64,000 bases of DNA. It comes from Amoebophrya sp. A120 (Eukaryota > Sar > Dinophyceae > Syndiniales > Amoebophryaceae). Where the stretch lies: positions 829,982 to 893,981 of the forward strand of contig CAJINV010000011.1 of NCBI GenBank assembly GCA_905178155.1, given 5' to 3'. Below the pieces are notes generated by a model. It was not told the DNA's origin and searched no databases. It saw nothing but the letters and a program-made list of their open reading frames with translations. This document shows, one piece after another, positions 44,601 to 55,550 of the stretch. Each line of letters begins with the position of its first letter. Position 1 is the first letter of the stretch. The translations under genes were made by a program, and so were the position numbers.

Positions 44601-47600
44601 CCGGACAATTGCCTGACTCTCAGCCGGAAAGTTGCAGACTCCACCCAGCCGACCTGTTTCTGGGGCGTTACGACCCCGGGCCAGGAACAGTGGTTGTCCA
44701 GACAGGTCTCCTCGAACGGCACTTGATGGATCGGCAGGACGGCGCCCAGACCTTTTGCACTAGCTAGCGCAAATGAATTAAGCTACAAAGGAGTCCCGCA
44801 ATAGCTAGCCATGTGAGCACGTGTTTTTATGGCATTCGTAATATCCTCTAGGGTGCTCACAAAATTTTTTTGTTGCATTTTCTTAAAACCGTCTACGTCT
44901 ACACTTTTTCCTGTGATATGGTTCAAAAAAGCAGGGAAAACAAGTGCGTGCTGGTTCTGAACAAGCAGATGACGATGAGTCCTCTGAAGAAGACCAGATC
45001 TCGCTCTCCGATGTCGAAACAGTGACTGTTATGAAAAGACTCTCAGGGGGAGGAGGAGCTCCTCCTCTTGCTGCAACTACAGGACCACCTGCTCCGGGAG
45101 CCGTTGGATCTACTACTTCCGAAAATATTAAAGCTTCTACAACTTCTACCGGGGATGATGGTATCTTCAAAAATACGTTGCTATCTTCACTTCCTGAAAA
45201 GATAGATCTTCAGAACAACAACTCCACGGACATCAAAGTTGGGACTTCTTCTTCATCTTCAACCAATACATCGACGACCCTAAAAAAGACCGGGATGAAG
45301 ATGTTGATCCCAGACAAGAAATCTCCTCTTCTGGTTGCAGCGACATCGACGTCGACGACCACCAGTAAGAACACCCCACGAACTACATCAAATCCTGCTC
45401 CGAAAACAAATCTGAAAAACCTGCACGTCCGCCCCAAGCGTCAGTTTCTTACGCTGGACAAAATCCTCACTCTCACAGATGAAACCCATCGCGAGGCCTG
45501 CGAGCAGGTGGGTAAGACCCAGCAGTCACTGAAAAGCTGCATCCGCCGGATTTTCGCCCAGTACGGGGAAGTTGCGGAGGAAGTGTGGAGAACCGTGTTT
45601 CTGCGGAACCACCGGAATCTACTCTTCTCCCACAGCAATAAACCTCCCGCGCCCCTCCTCGGCGTGAAGGCCGCCGCACTACAAACCGCGCGGGGGTGCC
45701 TCGTGCGCTTTTGTCAGAGTTGGCCGATGCTGCAAAGTAACAGAATGGAGTTTGTTGTGGAGCACCGGTGGGGCGAGGAGAGTGGGGAAACTGAGAAGTT
45801 TCTCGGGAAGTGGCTCGCGCTAGCACCGGAAGTAGTGGTGCGGCCAGATGGGATGAACAACAATGGTAGAGCTAGTGCCAGAGCCGCCACCTCCGCCGGA
45901 ATGGGGAATTTTTTCGCTGGACGAGGATCATTTTTGGCGAACAGTGCCCGGATGGACGTGGAGCGGCTGGCGCTGTTTCTGTTTAACGAGTTGGTATCCG
46001 AACAGGACCTTACGGAACTGCTGGTCTCGGGGACTCACCGATCCGCTTCTGCGAAAGAGAAGATGATGAACAACGAGGAAGGTGGAGAAGATAGAACCGA
46101 TGAAAATAAACAAAAAGACAGCGAGAGCATCAACATCAAAAAGAAGCGAAACAAGACGGCGAAGAGATCGAAAGCCAGCGGTTGCGGTCCAGCTGAAGAC
46201 CACAGACAATTGAAGCGAAAAAAGGCGAAGAAATCTTCGAAATTATCCAGTGGTGCAGCTCGCGCTGAAGAAGGAACTGTTAATGCAGACACGACGACGT
46301 CGACTACTTCACCAGTTTCCGACGAGATGAAATTGAAATTGAAAACTACCGACCAGAAAAAGGATAATAATAGTAGTACCACCACCACATCATCATCAAC
46401 CACTCCCCAACAACATCAAGAACAACACCCGTGTTTCCTGCGCCCGACGAACTCCGCGAAGAATTTCACGCGGATAACGAAGTCGCGGATCACAAGGAAT
46501 AAAGTCCTTGAATATCAAGACCAGTTCATCTCCCCCTTCGACACGGCCTGCAATTTCGCCTGCGTCACCGCGGTCGCGGCCGCCCTTATTGTCGGCTGCG
46601 TCTCCATCCAGAGCTCCTCCGCAATTCCGCCCTTCTTCCGCTCGATCGAGAAGATCTTGGACCTCATATCAAGATGAAAAATCCCCCCTCCCCATATCAA
46701 AAGAAAATCAGAGAAAGTTTCTGATGCTGGATTTGCGTACACAAATGAGGTCTCTCTTGCTGTAAGGAATTGCGGGCAGATTCTTAGACTGTTTACGTGC
46801 GCAAGGGTCTAGCTGTTTAGCATGGGAAACGCCTGCCGCGTAGGCCAAGCAGCATGACAAACCGCATCCATGATGCGGCGCATCCCTCACCGCTTGCCTT
46901 TTTGCAAGACAAAAATGATTTGTGGCCACAAATCTGCATCACAAATTTCGCGACGGATGCCTTTTCAATATGGGGAGGGGGGATTTTTCGTCACAATACC
47001 TCAGGCCGACGGGGTTCGTCGCCGGGTATTTGCGGAAATTAAGGAACAAAGCGCGAGTATGGGGGTGTCAGAATTGAAATCGTCAAAGTTGAAAAATTTG
47101 GGATGCATGAAATCGATACCACTTGGAGCCTCAGTTTCCAAGTTGCGCATGACAAATTTCGGGAGCACCCGAATCCAGTCTGTCATGCTGTTTGGGCAAA
47201 GAAGACTGCTCCTGTCGTGCCACTCTGGCAGCGCATTGCATGCCCCTAAACAGGATTGCTCTCGGTCTCATTTGCTGCTTCCCAATACAGGCCTGCAGTG
47301 CCCTACATTTTACGCATCACAAGTTTTTCGATTTTGTCGATTTCAAACCTGACGTTTCCATACCGAGTTCTGTTCGGTGGAGACAAAGAGTTGTCAGAAA
47401 AACAAAAGATTGCTCGTCGTGCTGACCCTTTGTGGAGGAGGAAAACCCGACCCCCACCGGCAGTTTTCGACTACAGCGAAAGCGACGTAAAAAAACTACC
47501 CGCGGTCACCTGTCCGGCGCGGAGAAAATACCTGCAAAAAGAGTTGTCGCAGTTACTGGTTTATCAAATGTAAAAATGTCTGGGTCTGGAAGAGTGGGAA

Positions 47601-50532
47601 CTTGTCATGCGAATTCTGGAATAGGCAAAAATTTGTATTGCATCAGCACCAAAAGCTTCCCATTTATTGCTACGCAAATAGGGAATTTCTCATGCGGGAT
47701 AGACATCAGGAGGCCTGCGCAAAACCTGTCATGCTTTTGCGTGCATTAGAGACCAGTTGCGTGATCGAGAAGATGCATGACAAACTCCTGCAATCTCCCA
47801 GACCCAGACATTTTTGCATTTGATATCGTCCGAGGAGATTTCTTCTTTCACATCACGAACAAGGACATGCGGGAACGGGAAGAGGAGTTGCTTCTCCCGG
47901 TCGCAGTTGTTGCGGAGGCGGTTGTTCAAGATGTAGATGCATCTTCTTCTTTTTCTTCAAAGGGGGCCAACGACACTCTTCATCTTCTTCTTCTGCAAGG
48001 CGAAGAAGAAGAACAAGAAGACCGAGAGCAGGTGGCAAAGAAGGGCAAGAACTCTGTCGTGTCAACTACGACATCTACTAGTGGAGACGAAATCATCTTG
48101 GAGAAGATTCGAAAAATTCTATCAGGAGTCGTCGGCAACATCAACAAGAAGACCGAAGAACAAGAAGGAGAGCAGCAGACAAAGGTCGTGAAAGGCCACA
48201 ACTCCAGCTTTGAAGAGGTGTCGTCCACAAGGAGACCTATAATTGGCCCGCCTGACAAGCTCGAGGACGCGGCTGAGAAGCTCAAGGAAATTTTGGAAAG
48301 AGGAAAAGCTGCAGATGCTGCGCGTGCTGCTGGTACTCTTCTTGCAGCTCCAGCTGAGAAGAAGCTCAAGGATACCGAAATTTCCGCAAAAGTAGAAAAA
48401 GCTGCGCGTGCTGCTGGTGCTCAACATCTTGTACTTCCAGCTGAGAAGGTGAAGGAAATTTTAGCTCTTGCTCCACGTGAGAAGCTAAAGGAAGTTTTAG
48501 CAAAAGAAAAAGCAAAAAAAAAAGCTGCAATTGTTGCTCGGCAGAAGGAGAAGATAAAGGAAATTTTGGCAAGAGGATTTCCTGGTCGTGGTGATTCACG
48601 GTCACCACCATTGCCACCGCAAGAACTACTACGACCAGAATCTTCGTCCGACAAGGCAGCTAAAAAGAACATTTCTGACCTCCTCGCGCCACCAACTGTA
48701 TACAATGTAGGAACAGAACAAGTACTAGAACCAGTACCAGCTTCACGGGACGTACCATCTTCAAATAAACCTCCTCCTCCCCCCCGGCCAGAGCAGTACA
48801 AACTTCTCGGATCCAAACCTCCTCGTCCGCCCCTGCCAGAATACAAACTTGACCGCCTCGCGCCGATCTGCGTTCGGCCCACAGTAGGTCGTGAACTTGA
48901 CACGCCGGCGAAGTCGATCGCGTTGAAGACGGAGAATGTGAATCAACTGGGCGCAGAGCAGTTTTTGGCGAAGCTGGGAATGCACCTGGAAAACCTGTAC
49001 CTCTACTTGAACCGCGAACGGAACGCGCAAAAGGACACCGTCATCATCGACAGAATAAGATCGACTATGGCCGCGCCTCGAAGAACGTCGCCTAGAATGA
49101 CTGCCGCGAAGGAAATACCGACCCCAATTTCAACAAGCACCGACAAGGCGAAAGAACCAGCACAACCAAGTAGTAAAGCAGAACCGCCCACACAAACTTT
49201 ACTGAGTGCCGCGACGAAAAACACGATTTCCGACAGTCGCAGGGCGAAAGAACCAGCCTACCCAAATATGAAAGCAGGACCGGCGCCTCTTGTGGTGAGT
49301 GCGAATGCCGCGAAGATGAAAACCCCAATTTCCGACACCGGTGGGGTGAAACCACCATACCCAAATAAAGCAGGACCGCCTACTGTGGCGACGGCGAGTG
49401 CCGCCAAGAAAAGCCCAATCCTTGTCGAACCCGGTAGTGCGAAAGACCCTGCATACTCGAATAAAGTAGCAGGACCGAGTACTACGGAAGACGACAGATG
49501 CGACGACGATGATGCGAAGAGCATTAAAAGCTCGTCGAGCAGGCGGTCTGGGAGATTTTCGGACTCGGGTTTTTCCGATTCGAAATCCATTTCTCCACTG
49601 GATGACGGTAAATTGACTGCTTTTACAAAGAGCAAAAGCACAATTCCAGTAACCACTGGCAGCGCGATGAAATCTTCAGCATGCCCAAAAATAAATCAAG
49701 CAGGGGCGCCTACTGTAGTGAGTGCCGCAAGAACTACCGCCAACAAGAAAAGCACAAATCACGACACCGGCAGTGGCAGGGCGAAAGTTGCAAACCCAAA
49801 AGCGGCAGGCGTTCTTTTTGGAAAGCGAGCCGCTCCCGTGACCACGAACAAAAGTCAGCCGCCTGGAAATAAACAAGTTCGGAAAGAACGGCCGAAACGC
49901 TATGACAATGCACAACTCCCCCTCGTCCCCCTCATTTGTCATGCAAAACCCCAAATCCACCGAGTGCTTCTGCTTCCCTGTGGCACTGTTTGCATAACAG
50001 ATTCTGGAAGCCCAAACAGTACTACACTAGGCGCATGAGTTTGTCATGCACAGGCTCGTCCACGTGTCCTGGTGTTTGTATTGCTGCTCATGCAATACAA
50101 ATGAGGGGGAGGGGGAGTTGTGCACTGTCATAAACGGGCTTCTTTAGGACAAGGCCCTTCGTGTCCTCGTACTGGGTTGGTGTTTTATCCCGGAGCTATC
50201 AAAAGGAAAGATCCCCCCTCCCCATATCAAAACGAAGTTTCTGATGCAGGATTTGCGTACACAAATAACATCTGTCTTGCTGGAGAGGAATGCAGCCCCA
50301 TACTAAGCCTAAGTAGAGTGGCTCTGGCCTAGGCGTCTAGCATGAGAAACGTCCGTGCTGGAGGCCCATCAGCATCACAAACCGCCTGCACAATGCTGCG
50401 GAGCTTGTGGAGTTGCCTTCTTGCAAGACAGACGCGATTTGAGGTCGCAAATCAGCAACACAAATTTTCGGAAACATACCTTTTCGGTATGGGGAGGGGG
50501 GATTTTTCCTCTTAATAGGAGCATTTTTTTGA
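41637..50532 (+). CDS. Giant TFIIB-family transcription initiation factor
   Basis: Exons, with introners between them: 41637-41898, 42161-42214, 42477-44121, 44984-46666 (seamless junction across the 797-bp element), 46999-47069, 47354-47561, 47826-49900, 50133-50196, 50518-50532. Total 2013 residues, far above the 300-700 usual for TFIIB or Brf1. The N-terminus is a zinc ribbon, C11-x2-C14...C29-x2-C32 (CKKCGS, LVCTKCGVVQKN), followed by FGTDWRIFE. A first cyclin-like repeat lies near 350-430 (SPPRLTDCFLLAILHIMAQ, YSCRELARKM), a possible further helical bundle near 806-870, and a second cyclin-like repeat near 1140-1220 (FISPFDTACNFACVTAVAAALIVG). Long acidic and Ser/Lys-rich inserts separate them. 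The C-terminal third has EKLKEILA-type repeats and about six units of AKEPAYPNxKAGPP. It should recruit RNA polymerase II or III at promoters; the subfamily (TFIIB or Brf) is unresolved. Confidence 0.8.
41899..42160 (+). mobile_element. Introner, family A
   Basis: 262 bp; standard family A ends; perfect flanking repeat GCTGT. Removing 267 nt joins QIRGL to STATQTTMVSNGG. Confidence 0.95.
42215..42476 (+). mobile_element. Introner, family A
   Basis: 262 bp; left TATGAAATGCAAAAGTGTCT, right ...TTTTTATAGTTGATA. Perfect flanking repeat AACCG. It leaves a 54-bp exon between it and the previous introner. Confidence 0.95.
44122..44918 (+). mobile_element. Long introner-like element, family G, bounded by a ~56-bp direct repeat
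   Basis: 797 bp; left TATCACAAGCAAAAGTGTAG then ACGTAGACGGTTTT, right the complement ending CTGTGATA. Instead of a 5-bp flank it has a direct repeat of exon sequence about 56 bp long (44067-44121 and 44924-44983), with a 3-bp indel. Removing 862 nt is exactly in frame. The centre (about 44280-44720) is GC-rich and open on the minus strand. Confidence 0.8.
44276..44722 (-). other. Open frame inside the family G element
   Basis: A 148-codon minus-strand frame fills most of the GC-rich core of the element. Its product (for example GWVESATFRLRVRQLSGG) looks somewhat protein-like but matches no transposase I recognise. It may be captured gene sequence or a chance ORF. Confidence 0.3.
46667..46998 (+). 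mobile_element. Introner, family C
   Basis: 332 bp; left TATCAAGATGAAAAATCCCC, right ...GGGGATTTTTCGTCACAATA. Perfect flanking repeat CCTCA. Removing 337 nt joins EKILDL to RPTGFVAGYLRKL. Confidence 0.9.
47070..47353 (+). mobile_element. Introner, family E (no TAT...ATA ends)
   Basis: 284 bp; inverted ends AGAATTGAAATCGTCAAAG and complement ...CGATTTCAAACCTGAC. Flanks GTGTC/GTTTC. Removing 289 nt joins ARVWG to the frame with YRVLFGGDKELSEKQ. Only copy seen. Confidence 0.8.
47562..47825 (+). mobile_element. Introner, family A
   Basis: 264 bp; standard family A ends. Flanking 5-mers have decayed (TGGTT/TCGTC), but removing 269 nt still joins the two open frames. Confidence 0.9.
49108..49820 (+). 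repeat. In-frame degenerate repeat in the TFIIB-family gene
   Basis: About six units of roughly 100 bp encoding variants of AKEPAYPNxKAGPP followed by an Ala/Lys segment and xPIxDxG. The units are diverged, so the array is not recent. Confidence 0.7.
49901..50132 (+). mobile_element. Introner, family F
   Basis: 232 bp; left TATGACAATGCACAACTCCC then CCTCGTCCCCCTCATTTG, right the complement ending CACTGTCATA. Flanks AACGC/AACGG. Removing 237 nt joins RPK to RASLGQGPSCPRTG. Only copy seen. Confidence 0.9.
50197..50517 (+). mobile_element. Introner, family C
   Basis: 321 bp; left TATCAAAAGGAAAGATCCCC, right ...GGGGGGATTTTTCCTCTTAATA. Perfect flanking repeat GGAGC. Removing 326 nt leaves a 15-bp terminal exon and a stop at 50530-50532. 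Confidence 0.9.
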
Positions 50533-50533
50533 A

Positions 50534-51239
50534 CTATTCGATGTTAGAGTAAAAGTAAGGGTAAACTAGATGAATCAAATCCTCCAATGACATATAAGAA
50601 AACAACGCGACAGCACCGTGCGGTAAAAAAAACAAGACTAGAACAAGCGGCAGTAGAATCAGAAAAAATAAAAAAGCCATTAGCTTTTTTAAAAAAAGCC
50701 TGTTGAGCAAAAAAATGACACCGAGCTCCATCCGAACAATCTGGATGATAAAGATCGCATCCCCATGTAGAAGTTCTTGTACCGCGAAGTTTGCCGAAGC
50801 ATCGAGCATCATCTGCACCAGCAGCGAAACGCGTCTGCGATGCGAAAAGGAAAACGGTAACGCTATACGGATGTGCTGTTCAAGAAAGCGAGCTCAGCGC
50901 TGATGAAGATCTGGTAACCAATAAATGCGCAGAGAAATAATAGATGATCTGGTGTAGTACCAAAATTCTATACCCGATCTGGTCAGCTTGGAGAAATAGA
51001 ACATCTAGATCAGCAGCTCAAAAGATCGCTAAATTCTTTTCGTTCCGGTTCCCCTCACGAGAAAGATCAATATTTTCACAGTCCTCGTTCATCTCCCCTG
51101 GCCCTAGCCAAGCTACCGATCCTCACCCAGTAGACGTAGAGGTAGTGGTACAAGCACTAGCAGCCTTAGCCTTCTGTTGCAACGAACCTGAACCAGCAGT
51201 GTCAACAAACTTCGACATACTACGCCTCAAGAGCGTCAT
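50534..51239 (-). CDS. Possible small membrane protein gene on the minus strand
   Basis: ATG at 51239 begins MTLLRRSMSKFVDTAGSG, a clearly protein-like frame open to a TGA at about 51123. A terminal exon ending at 50534 encodes LLVQMMLDASANFAVQELL and a hydrophobic helix (LMAFLFFLILLPLVLVLFFL). A GTACCA donor within exon 1 (after about 51151) and an acceptor just before about 50891 match in phase, but the intron is long and other exons may lie between. It converges on the TFIIB-family gene with a 1-bp gap and diverges from the gene at 51341 (about 100 bp). Confidence 0.35.
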
Positions 51240-51340
51240 CGCAGTGCCTTCGGTTTTTCTGGTCGGAGGGTATCTCCAATAGTACTGCCTTCAAGGAGGA
51301 CCAACAAACTAGCCTTTCGATTTCTCCACGCACCCAAAAG

Positions 51341-52810
51341 ATGATCTATTCCAACAAGATGGTCCACCTGATCCTCAACAAGAAGACGGTGTTTCTCCTT
51401 CTCTCCACGTTCATCTTCATGTTCGGGCAAGAAGTCAGTGGCGCTGGCGTCACTTCATCTTCATCTTCGTCTTCGTCTCCACGTTCATCTTCATCTTCGT
51501 CTTCGAGCAAGACGATGAAAGTCGCGCCGGCGTCGTCCTCCTCGCGAGGGGCTCCTACTTCTGCTGATGCGTTCCTTCCAGGCGGACGCCGTTCTTGCGG
51601 GGTTGCGTCTGCGTCGTCGGGGGCTGCGGCAGATCGTGCAGTTCGAGTTTCTCCGACCACCACATCGGATCAGAATTACCAAGCAAGGGAGCCTTACTTA
51701 CGGCTACATCAGGTCGAGGATCGTGACCGGCACGGGCCGAAGGGCGGCCAACATCAACCGAACTCCTGTTGCCTCTGCTTCAGACATTTTCTCGTCGGCT
51801 CGGGAATCTGCGTCTTGTCGGTTGGGATTTATGTGGGATTATATTGCGAGGAGCCAGTGGCACCACCTTGCGGCGACGCCGAGTACAGACTCTTCGATGG
51901 TTGGGATCGCTACGGCTACTGTAAACCACAAAGCGATTTGCAGTGCCCGTGGACTTTTGACGAGCGGATGAAAACTATTGCACCTTCTGACGTCGTGAAC
52001 CAGACCTTGCAGCAGATCACCGACTGTGTCAACCGCGAACTACTGCCCCGCCAAGAAGCCGGCTATACTCGCTTCTCCTTCTTTCTCGGGCCGATGGAAG
52101 AGTGGTTCGGGCGCGAGAGACGGAGCTTTTATGTCTCAAACATTCCAACACCCTGGGCCGCGGGCTCGACGTCCTCCACCTCTTCGAGCGGTAGTTCTGG
52201 CCGCACTCAGCAGGCGCTACAACTCGAGCATGAGCTCTGGGAGAAGTTGCAAAAGGTACTCGAACAACAAGTGCGAAAAAGTGGAAATTATAACCTCGAA
52301 GGAAGTCCCCTGGCAGCTCTCGAACACGACAAAGCCCTGAAAAAGATGCTTTCCGATGTTCATCTTCTGCCAGAAGGTGCAGCTTCAACCGAGGACGGCT
52401 CCGCCTACGTCACGGTCGTCGATCCCAAGAACGGGGACTGCAAGTCGTTTCTAGTCACTTGCGCCTTGGACCAACAAGAAGGTTGGGGTCCTTTCACGAA
52501 AAAATTGGGGTGCGAGCCGGCTATGAGGCGCATGAACAAAAGGCAGAACCGGTCGTCTCGCTTGAAAGAGAAGTTTGGGGTTCCTGAGGGACTCGAATTA
52601 CAGCCGAGGCACGTGATCGCGAAATGCGTTGAAGATGTGGTCAAGCGGCCGTCTAGAACGTCTACTGCCACTGCAGCTGTGACGGCGTCGGACCTAGGAC
52701 CAGTGTCCTCGTTGAGAAGAGGAGGCAGCGTGGACATGGAGCAGGATGGAAAAAATGCAGGAGAGGCGGCAGGACCAGGAGTTCTTGTACAGCCGGGAGC
52801 AGAAAAATGA
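51341..52810 (+). CDS. Single-exon membrane or secreted orphan
   Basis: 489 residues from ATG 51341 (a second in-frame ATG is at 51359). The N-terminus has a hydrophobic segment (TVFLLLSTFIFMFGQEVSGAG) consistent with a signal peptide, then a Ser run encoded by TCT/TCA repeats. A second hydrophobic helix follows a Cys pair (CCLCFRHFLVGSGICVLSVGIYVGLYC). The rest is a mixed, globular-looking region with paired Cys (CGDAEYRLFDGWDRYGYC, CKSFLVTC), suggesting disulfides in an extracellular or luminal domain. No introners. No family recognised. Confidence 0.65.
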   Translation: MIYSNKMVHLILNKKTVFLLLSTFIFMFGQEVSGAGVTSSSSSSSSPRSSSSSSSSKTMKVAPASSSSRGAPTSADAFLPGGRRSCGVASASSGAAADRAVRVSPTTTSDQNYQAREPYLRLHQVEDRDRHGPKGGQHQPNSCCLCFRHFLVGSGICVLSVGIYVGLYCEEPVAPPCGDAEYRLFDGWDRYGYCKPQSDLQCPWTFDERMKTIAPSDVVNQTLQQITDCVNRELLPRQEAGYTRFSFFLGPMEEWFGRERRSFYVSNIPTPWAAGSTSSTSSSGSSGRTQQALQLEHELWEKLQKVLEQQVRKSGNYNLEGSPLAALEHDKALKKMLSDVHLLPEGAASTEDGSAYVTVVDPKNGDCKSFLVTCALDQQEGWGPFTKKLGCEPAMRRMNKRQNRSSRLKEKFGVPEGLELQPRHVIAKCVEDVVKRPSRTSTATAAVTASDLGPVSSLRRGGSVDMEQDGKNAGEAAGPGVLVQPGAEK

Positions 52811-54159
52811 AAGCCAATGATGATGATCATATCTCACGGTGCCGAGGTCGAGGACTCAAGCTATAATACAGCTCGTCACAGTAGAAAACTAAAGCACACC
52901 TTAACTGTAGACTCACGGTCACGTCGAGGTCTTTACCGACAAGAAGACACGACCAAAGTCTACTTTCTTGACGTACTTATTGATTCTTACGCAAAAGATA
53001 AGTAATTCTGAAATGCAAACACATAGACATACACAAGTTTCCCACGAAAGCAGTTTTCGAAACTAAGACAATTTTTGTACTTGTTGACGAACTTGGATGC
53101 GGTATCCTTTGTCGACGCACTCGGATGCTAAGAGATTTTTTGTACTCTGTAGACTTACGGCTGACGAATTGGATGCGGTATCCTCGGTACGTAGGGACAA
53201 GCTGGACGAAACCATTCGTCGCTATACCACAGAAGCTGCTCCTCGACTCCATTTTCGCGAGAAGGGAAAAGGGGAGGGCTCTCTTGTATTAATTTCGTGC
53301 TATTTGTCATGCATGATAAATTGCATTTCATGGCATTGGCACTTGGCACCAGAACAAGTTTCATCGCATGGAGTTCCGCGGTTTTTGCACTGTCGACGAT
53401 GTGAGAGCAATGTGCTGTCACGCGTAGCGATACGGAACAAGACACGGCGCATCGGCATCAAACATGTCTAAATTTGGTTTCCGACAGCGTTATTTAAAGT
53501 AGAATGATGCTGGAACTAGAAAGAAATCTGAATGTTCGGCGTGAGTTTATAATTCTCGTGCTGATCATGTTGAAAATAAAAGCGAATATCAAAGAACCAC
53601 AGAGCAGACTTCTATAGTGGCAGGAGCCTTCAATAACACTAGTAGTGAACAAATAAAGCGCGACAATTGTTTGTCAAAGCTGTTTATTTTATTTCCACGG
53701 CGGCAGTCCGCAGCGGCCGAGCAAGGCCGATATATAGTTGTTCGTCGTTCCGTCCGTCTCCGTCATGCTTGAGTGCGGATGTAGTCGACAGAACGGTGCT
53801 CCAGCTCCACTTTTCCCCACTGCGACGAGAACGCTGACCGATTCGTCAGATGATTTTATTCATCTTCCTTCCACCGTTCATCATCATTGAGATCGAGAAA
53901 CAGTGCCCGAGAACATGTTGAATCTACTGAATCTGTATGATATATGGTTGTGTAGTTTTACTCCTGAGTTCACATCTGTCTCTATGGAGTCCGAGTCGTG
54001 CTGACAGGAGACGAGTTTCTATACAAAACTTCTTATGGTCGCGCGTTGATGTCCTTCTTAGGTATTTTCTTCATCTATTGTCAAATAACATCGGTCGTGC
54101 TCGTGTTCACTCATATTGAATTTGGGTAATGTGTAGTAGAATAAACTGAAATGATGTGC
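52811..54159. other. Intergenic stretch with a short direct repeat
   Basis: AT-rich. A direct repeat (TTGGATGCGGTATCCT core) occurs at about 53084-53108 and 53162-53185. A 124-codon + ORF (53097-53471) reads ADELDAVSSVRRDKLDE and may contain a real exon, but opposing frames look equally open. Nothing else recognised. Confidence 0.4.
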
Positions 54160-54251
54160 TTCAGCTTCTCAACAGCATTAGCCGCACTAAAAGTCCACCA
54201 ACGGAGCGACTTCACCGCCGCAACTCTAGAAGTAATATTCCAGTGTTGAGG

Positions 54252-54294
54252 ATAGCAGTCAGTCCACGCGAGTTGCTCTTGCTCGCGATTATAT
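54252..54294 (+). repeat. 43-bp direct repeat, left copy
   Basis: Begins ATAGCAGTCAGTCCACGCGA and ends GCTCGCGATTATAT; identical to 55455-55497. It contains an internal CGCGAG...CTCGCG inverted pair. Confidence 0.9.
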
Positions 54295-54599
54295 GCGGGC
54301 ATGCCACGACTGCCGGCGCCACAGCCGGCCTCAACATCAGAAGGTCAGCTACGGCCTTGCCCAGAGCCAAAGGGCGAGGGGGTGCTCTGGAATTCATGAG
54401 CCCGAGGCCATGCGAAGGCCTACGGGCCCGCCCCTTCATCTGAGCCAACCCAGGCTCCGCGAGCAAACCTCCGGCGGCATCCCCTGGCTCGCCTGCTGAG
54501 GATCGCCGCGGCAGCTATCGCCCAGAGACGGAGCCAAAAAATGCCGCCTCGAGTGGCAATTTGTAATGCGAGAAACGCGCAAAATTGAGCAAAAAATCG

Positions 54600-55450
54600 A
54601 AGCAAAACCTGCAAAAAGTGGCAATTTTTGCGGTATGATATATTTTTTTTAGCACGACCTGAATCCAAAACCTCTCAGTTTTGCTGACCCGCTCTATACC
54701 ATCGTGATTGGCGTTTTTCCAAAAATTGAATTTCTTCATATTTTTCACCATAGCATCGGCTCAAAAAAATATATCATATGCAAAAACTGCCACTTTTCTT
54801 CTAGAAAAATGGGAAAAAGTGAAAAAATGAGAAATCTCAGTCGCTTTTACGTATATGATATATTATTTCTAGCACGGGCTAGCGGCCATATTTTTCGCCA
54901 GATCTATCATACCAGAAAGTCGCCAGTTTTGGAATTTCGACAAGCCGCAAAATTCTTGCAGATTTTGCTGTCGAAATTCACAAGGCCGGACCTCGCCGAC
55001 CAGGTGTCCCGAGAGAGGTGTAGGGGCCTCCAAGGTGGTATGATATATTTTTTTTGCCCGCACGGAACGGCCATCTTTTCGAGGCCAAATATGTGGCCCC
55101 TTTCCGCCCATTCCCCCGGCCGCCGGCCCGAAGCCAGAAAAGGCAAGGGCGGCTCTTGCAGGCGCGACGGAGCTGCCGTCTTGGCAGGTCCGGGAAAATG
55201 CAAACTCTGCTGGTTAGGTGGCGGGCGGGAGCTGATCTCTCAGCCCACCGTGTGCCCAGAAATGCAGACCCATCGGGCGCAATGACATCACTGAAGCTTC
55301 TCCAAACCACGCAAATTCGTCGCCGGAAAAAAAAAATCGCTGATGAAATACTTGAGTTTTTCGACAAAAATGTTGTGTTTTTTCCAAAAAAATGACAATT
55401 TTTCATGGTTGAATTCGCGTGAATATGAGTATGATATATTTTTTTCGTGC
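54600..55450. repeat. Dispersed TATGATATATTTTTTT units
   Basis: The motif with nearby AGCACG and TGGCAATTTTTGCGG occurs near 54633, 54850, 55039 and 55428, and in reverse orientation near 54765. It lies between the two 43-bp repeats in otherwise non-coding DNA. Confidence 0.7.
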
Positions 55451-55454
55451 GATA

Positions 55455-55497
55455 ATAGCAGTCAGTCCACGCGAGTTGCTCTTGCTCGCGATTATAT
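55455..55497 (+). repeat. 43-bp direct repeat, right copy
   Basis: Identical to 54252-54294, about 1.2 kb away, and only 53 bp upstream of the SPAG1 start codon. Confidence 0.9.
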
Positions 55498-55550
55498 CGT
55501 CAAGGTAAAAAGCGAAGAGTTGCATCATCCTCGATAGTTCCGCGAAGAAG

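Noticed and set aside
53097-53471. 124-codon + strand ORF beginning at an ATG
   Set aside because: The first part looks coding, but both opposing minus-strand frames are also open and no phase-consistent neighbours were found, so I left it as undecided.
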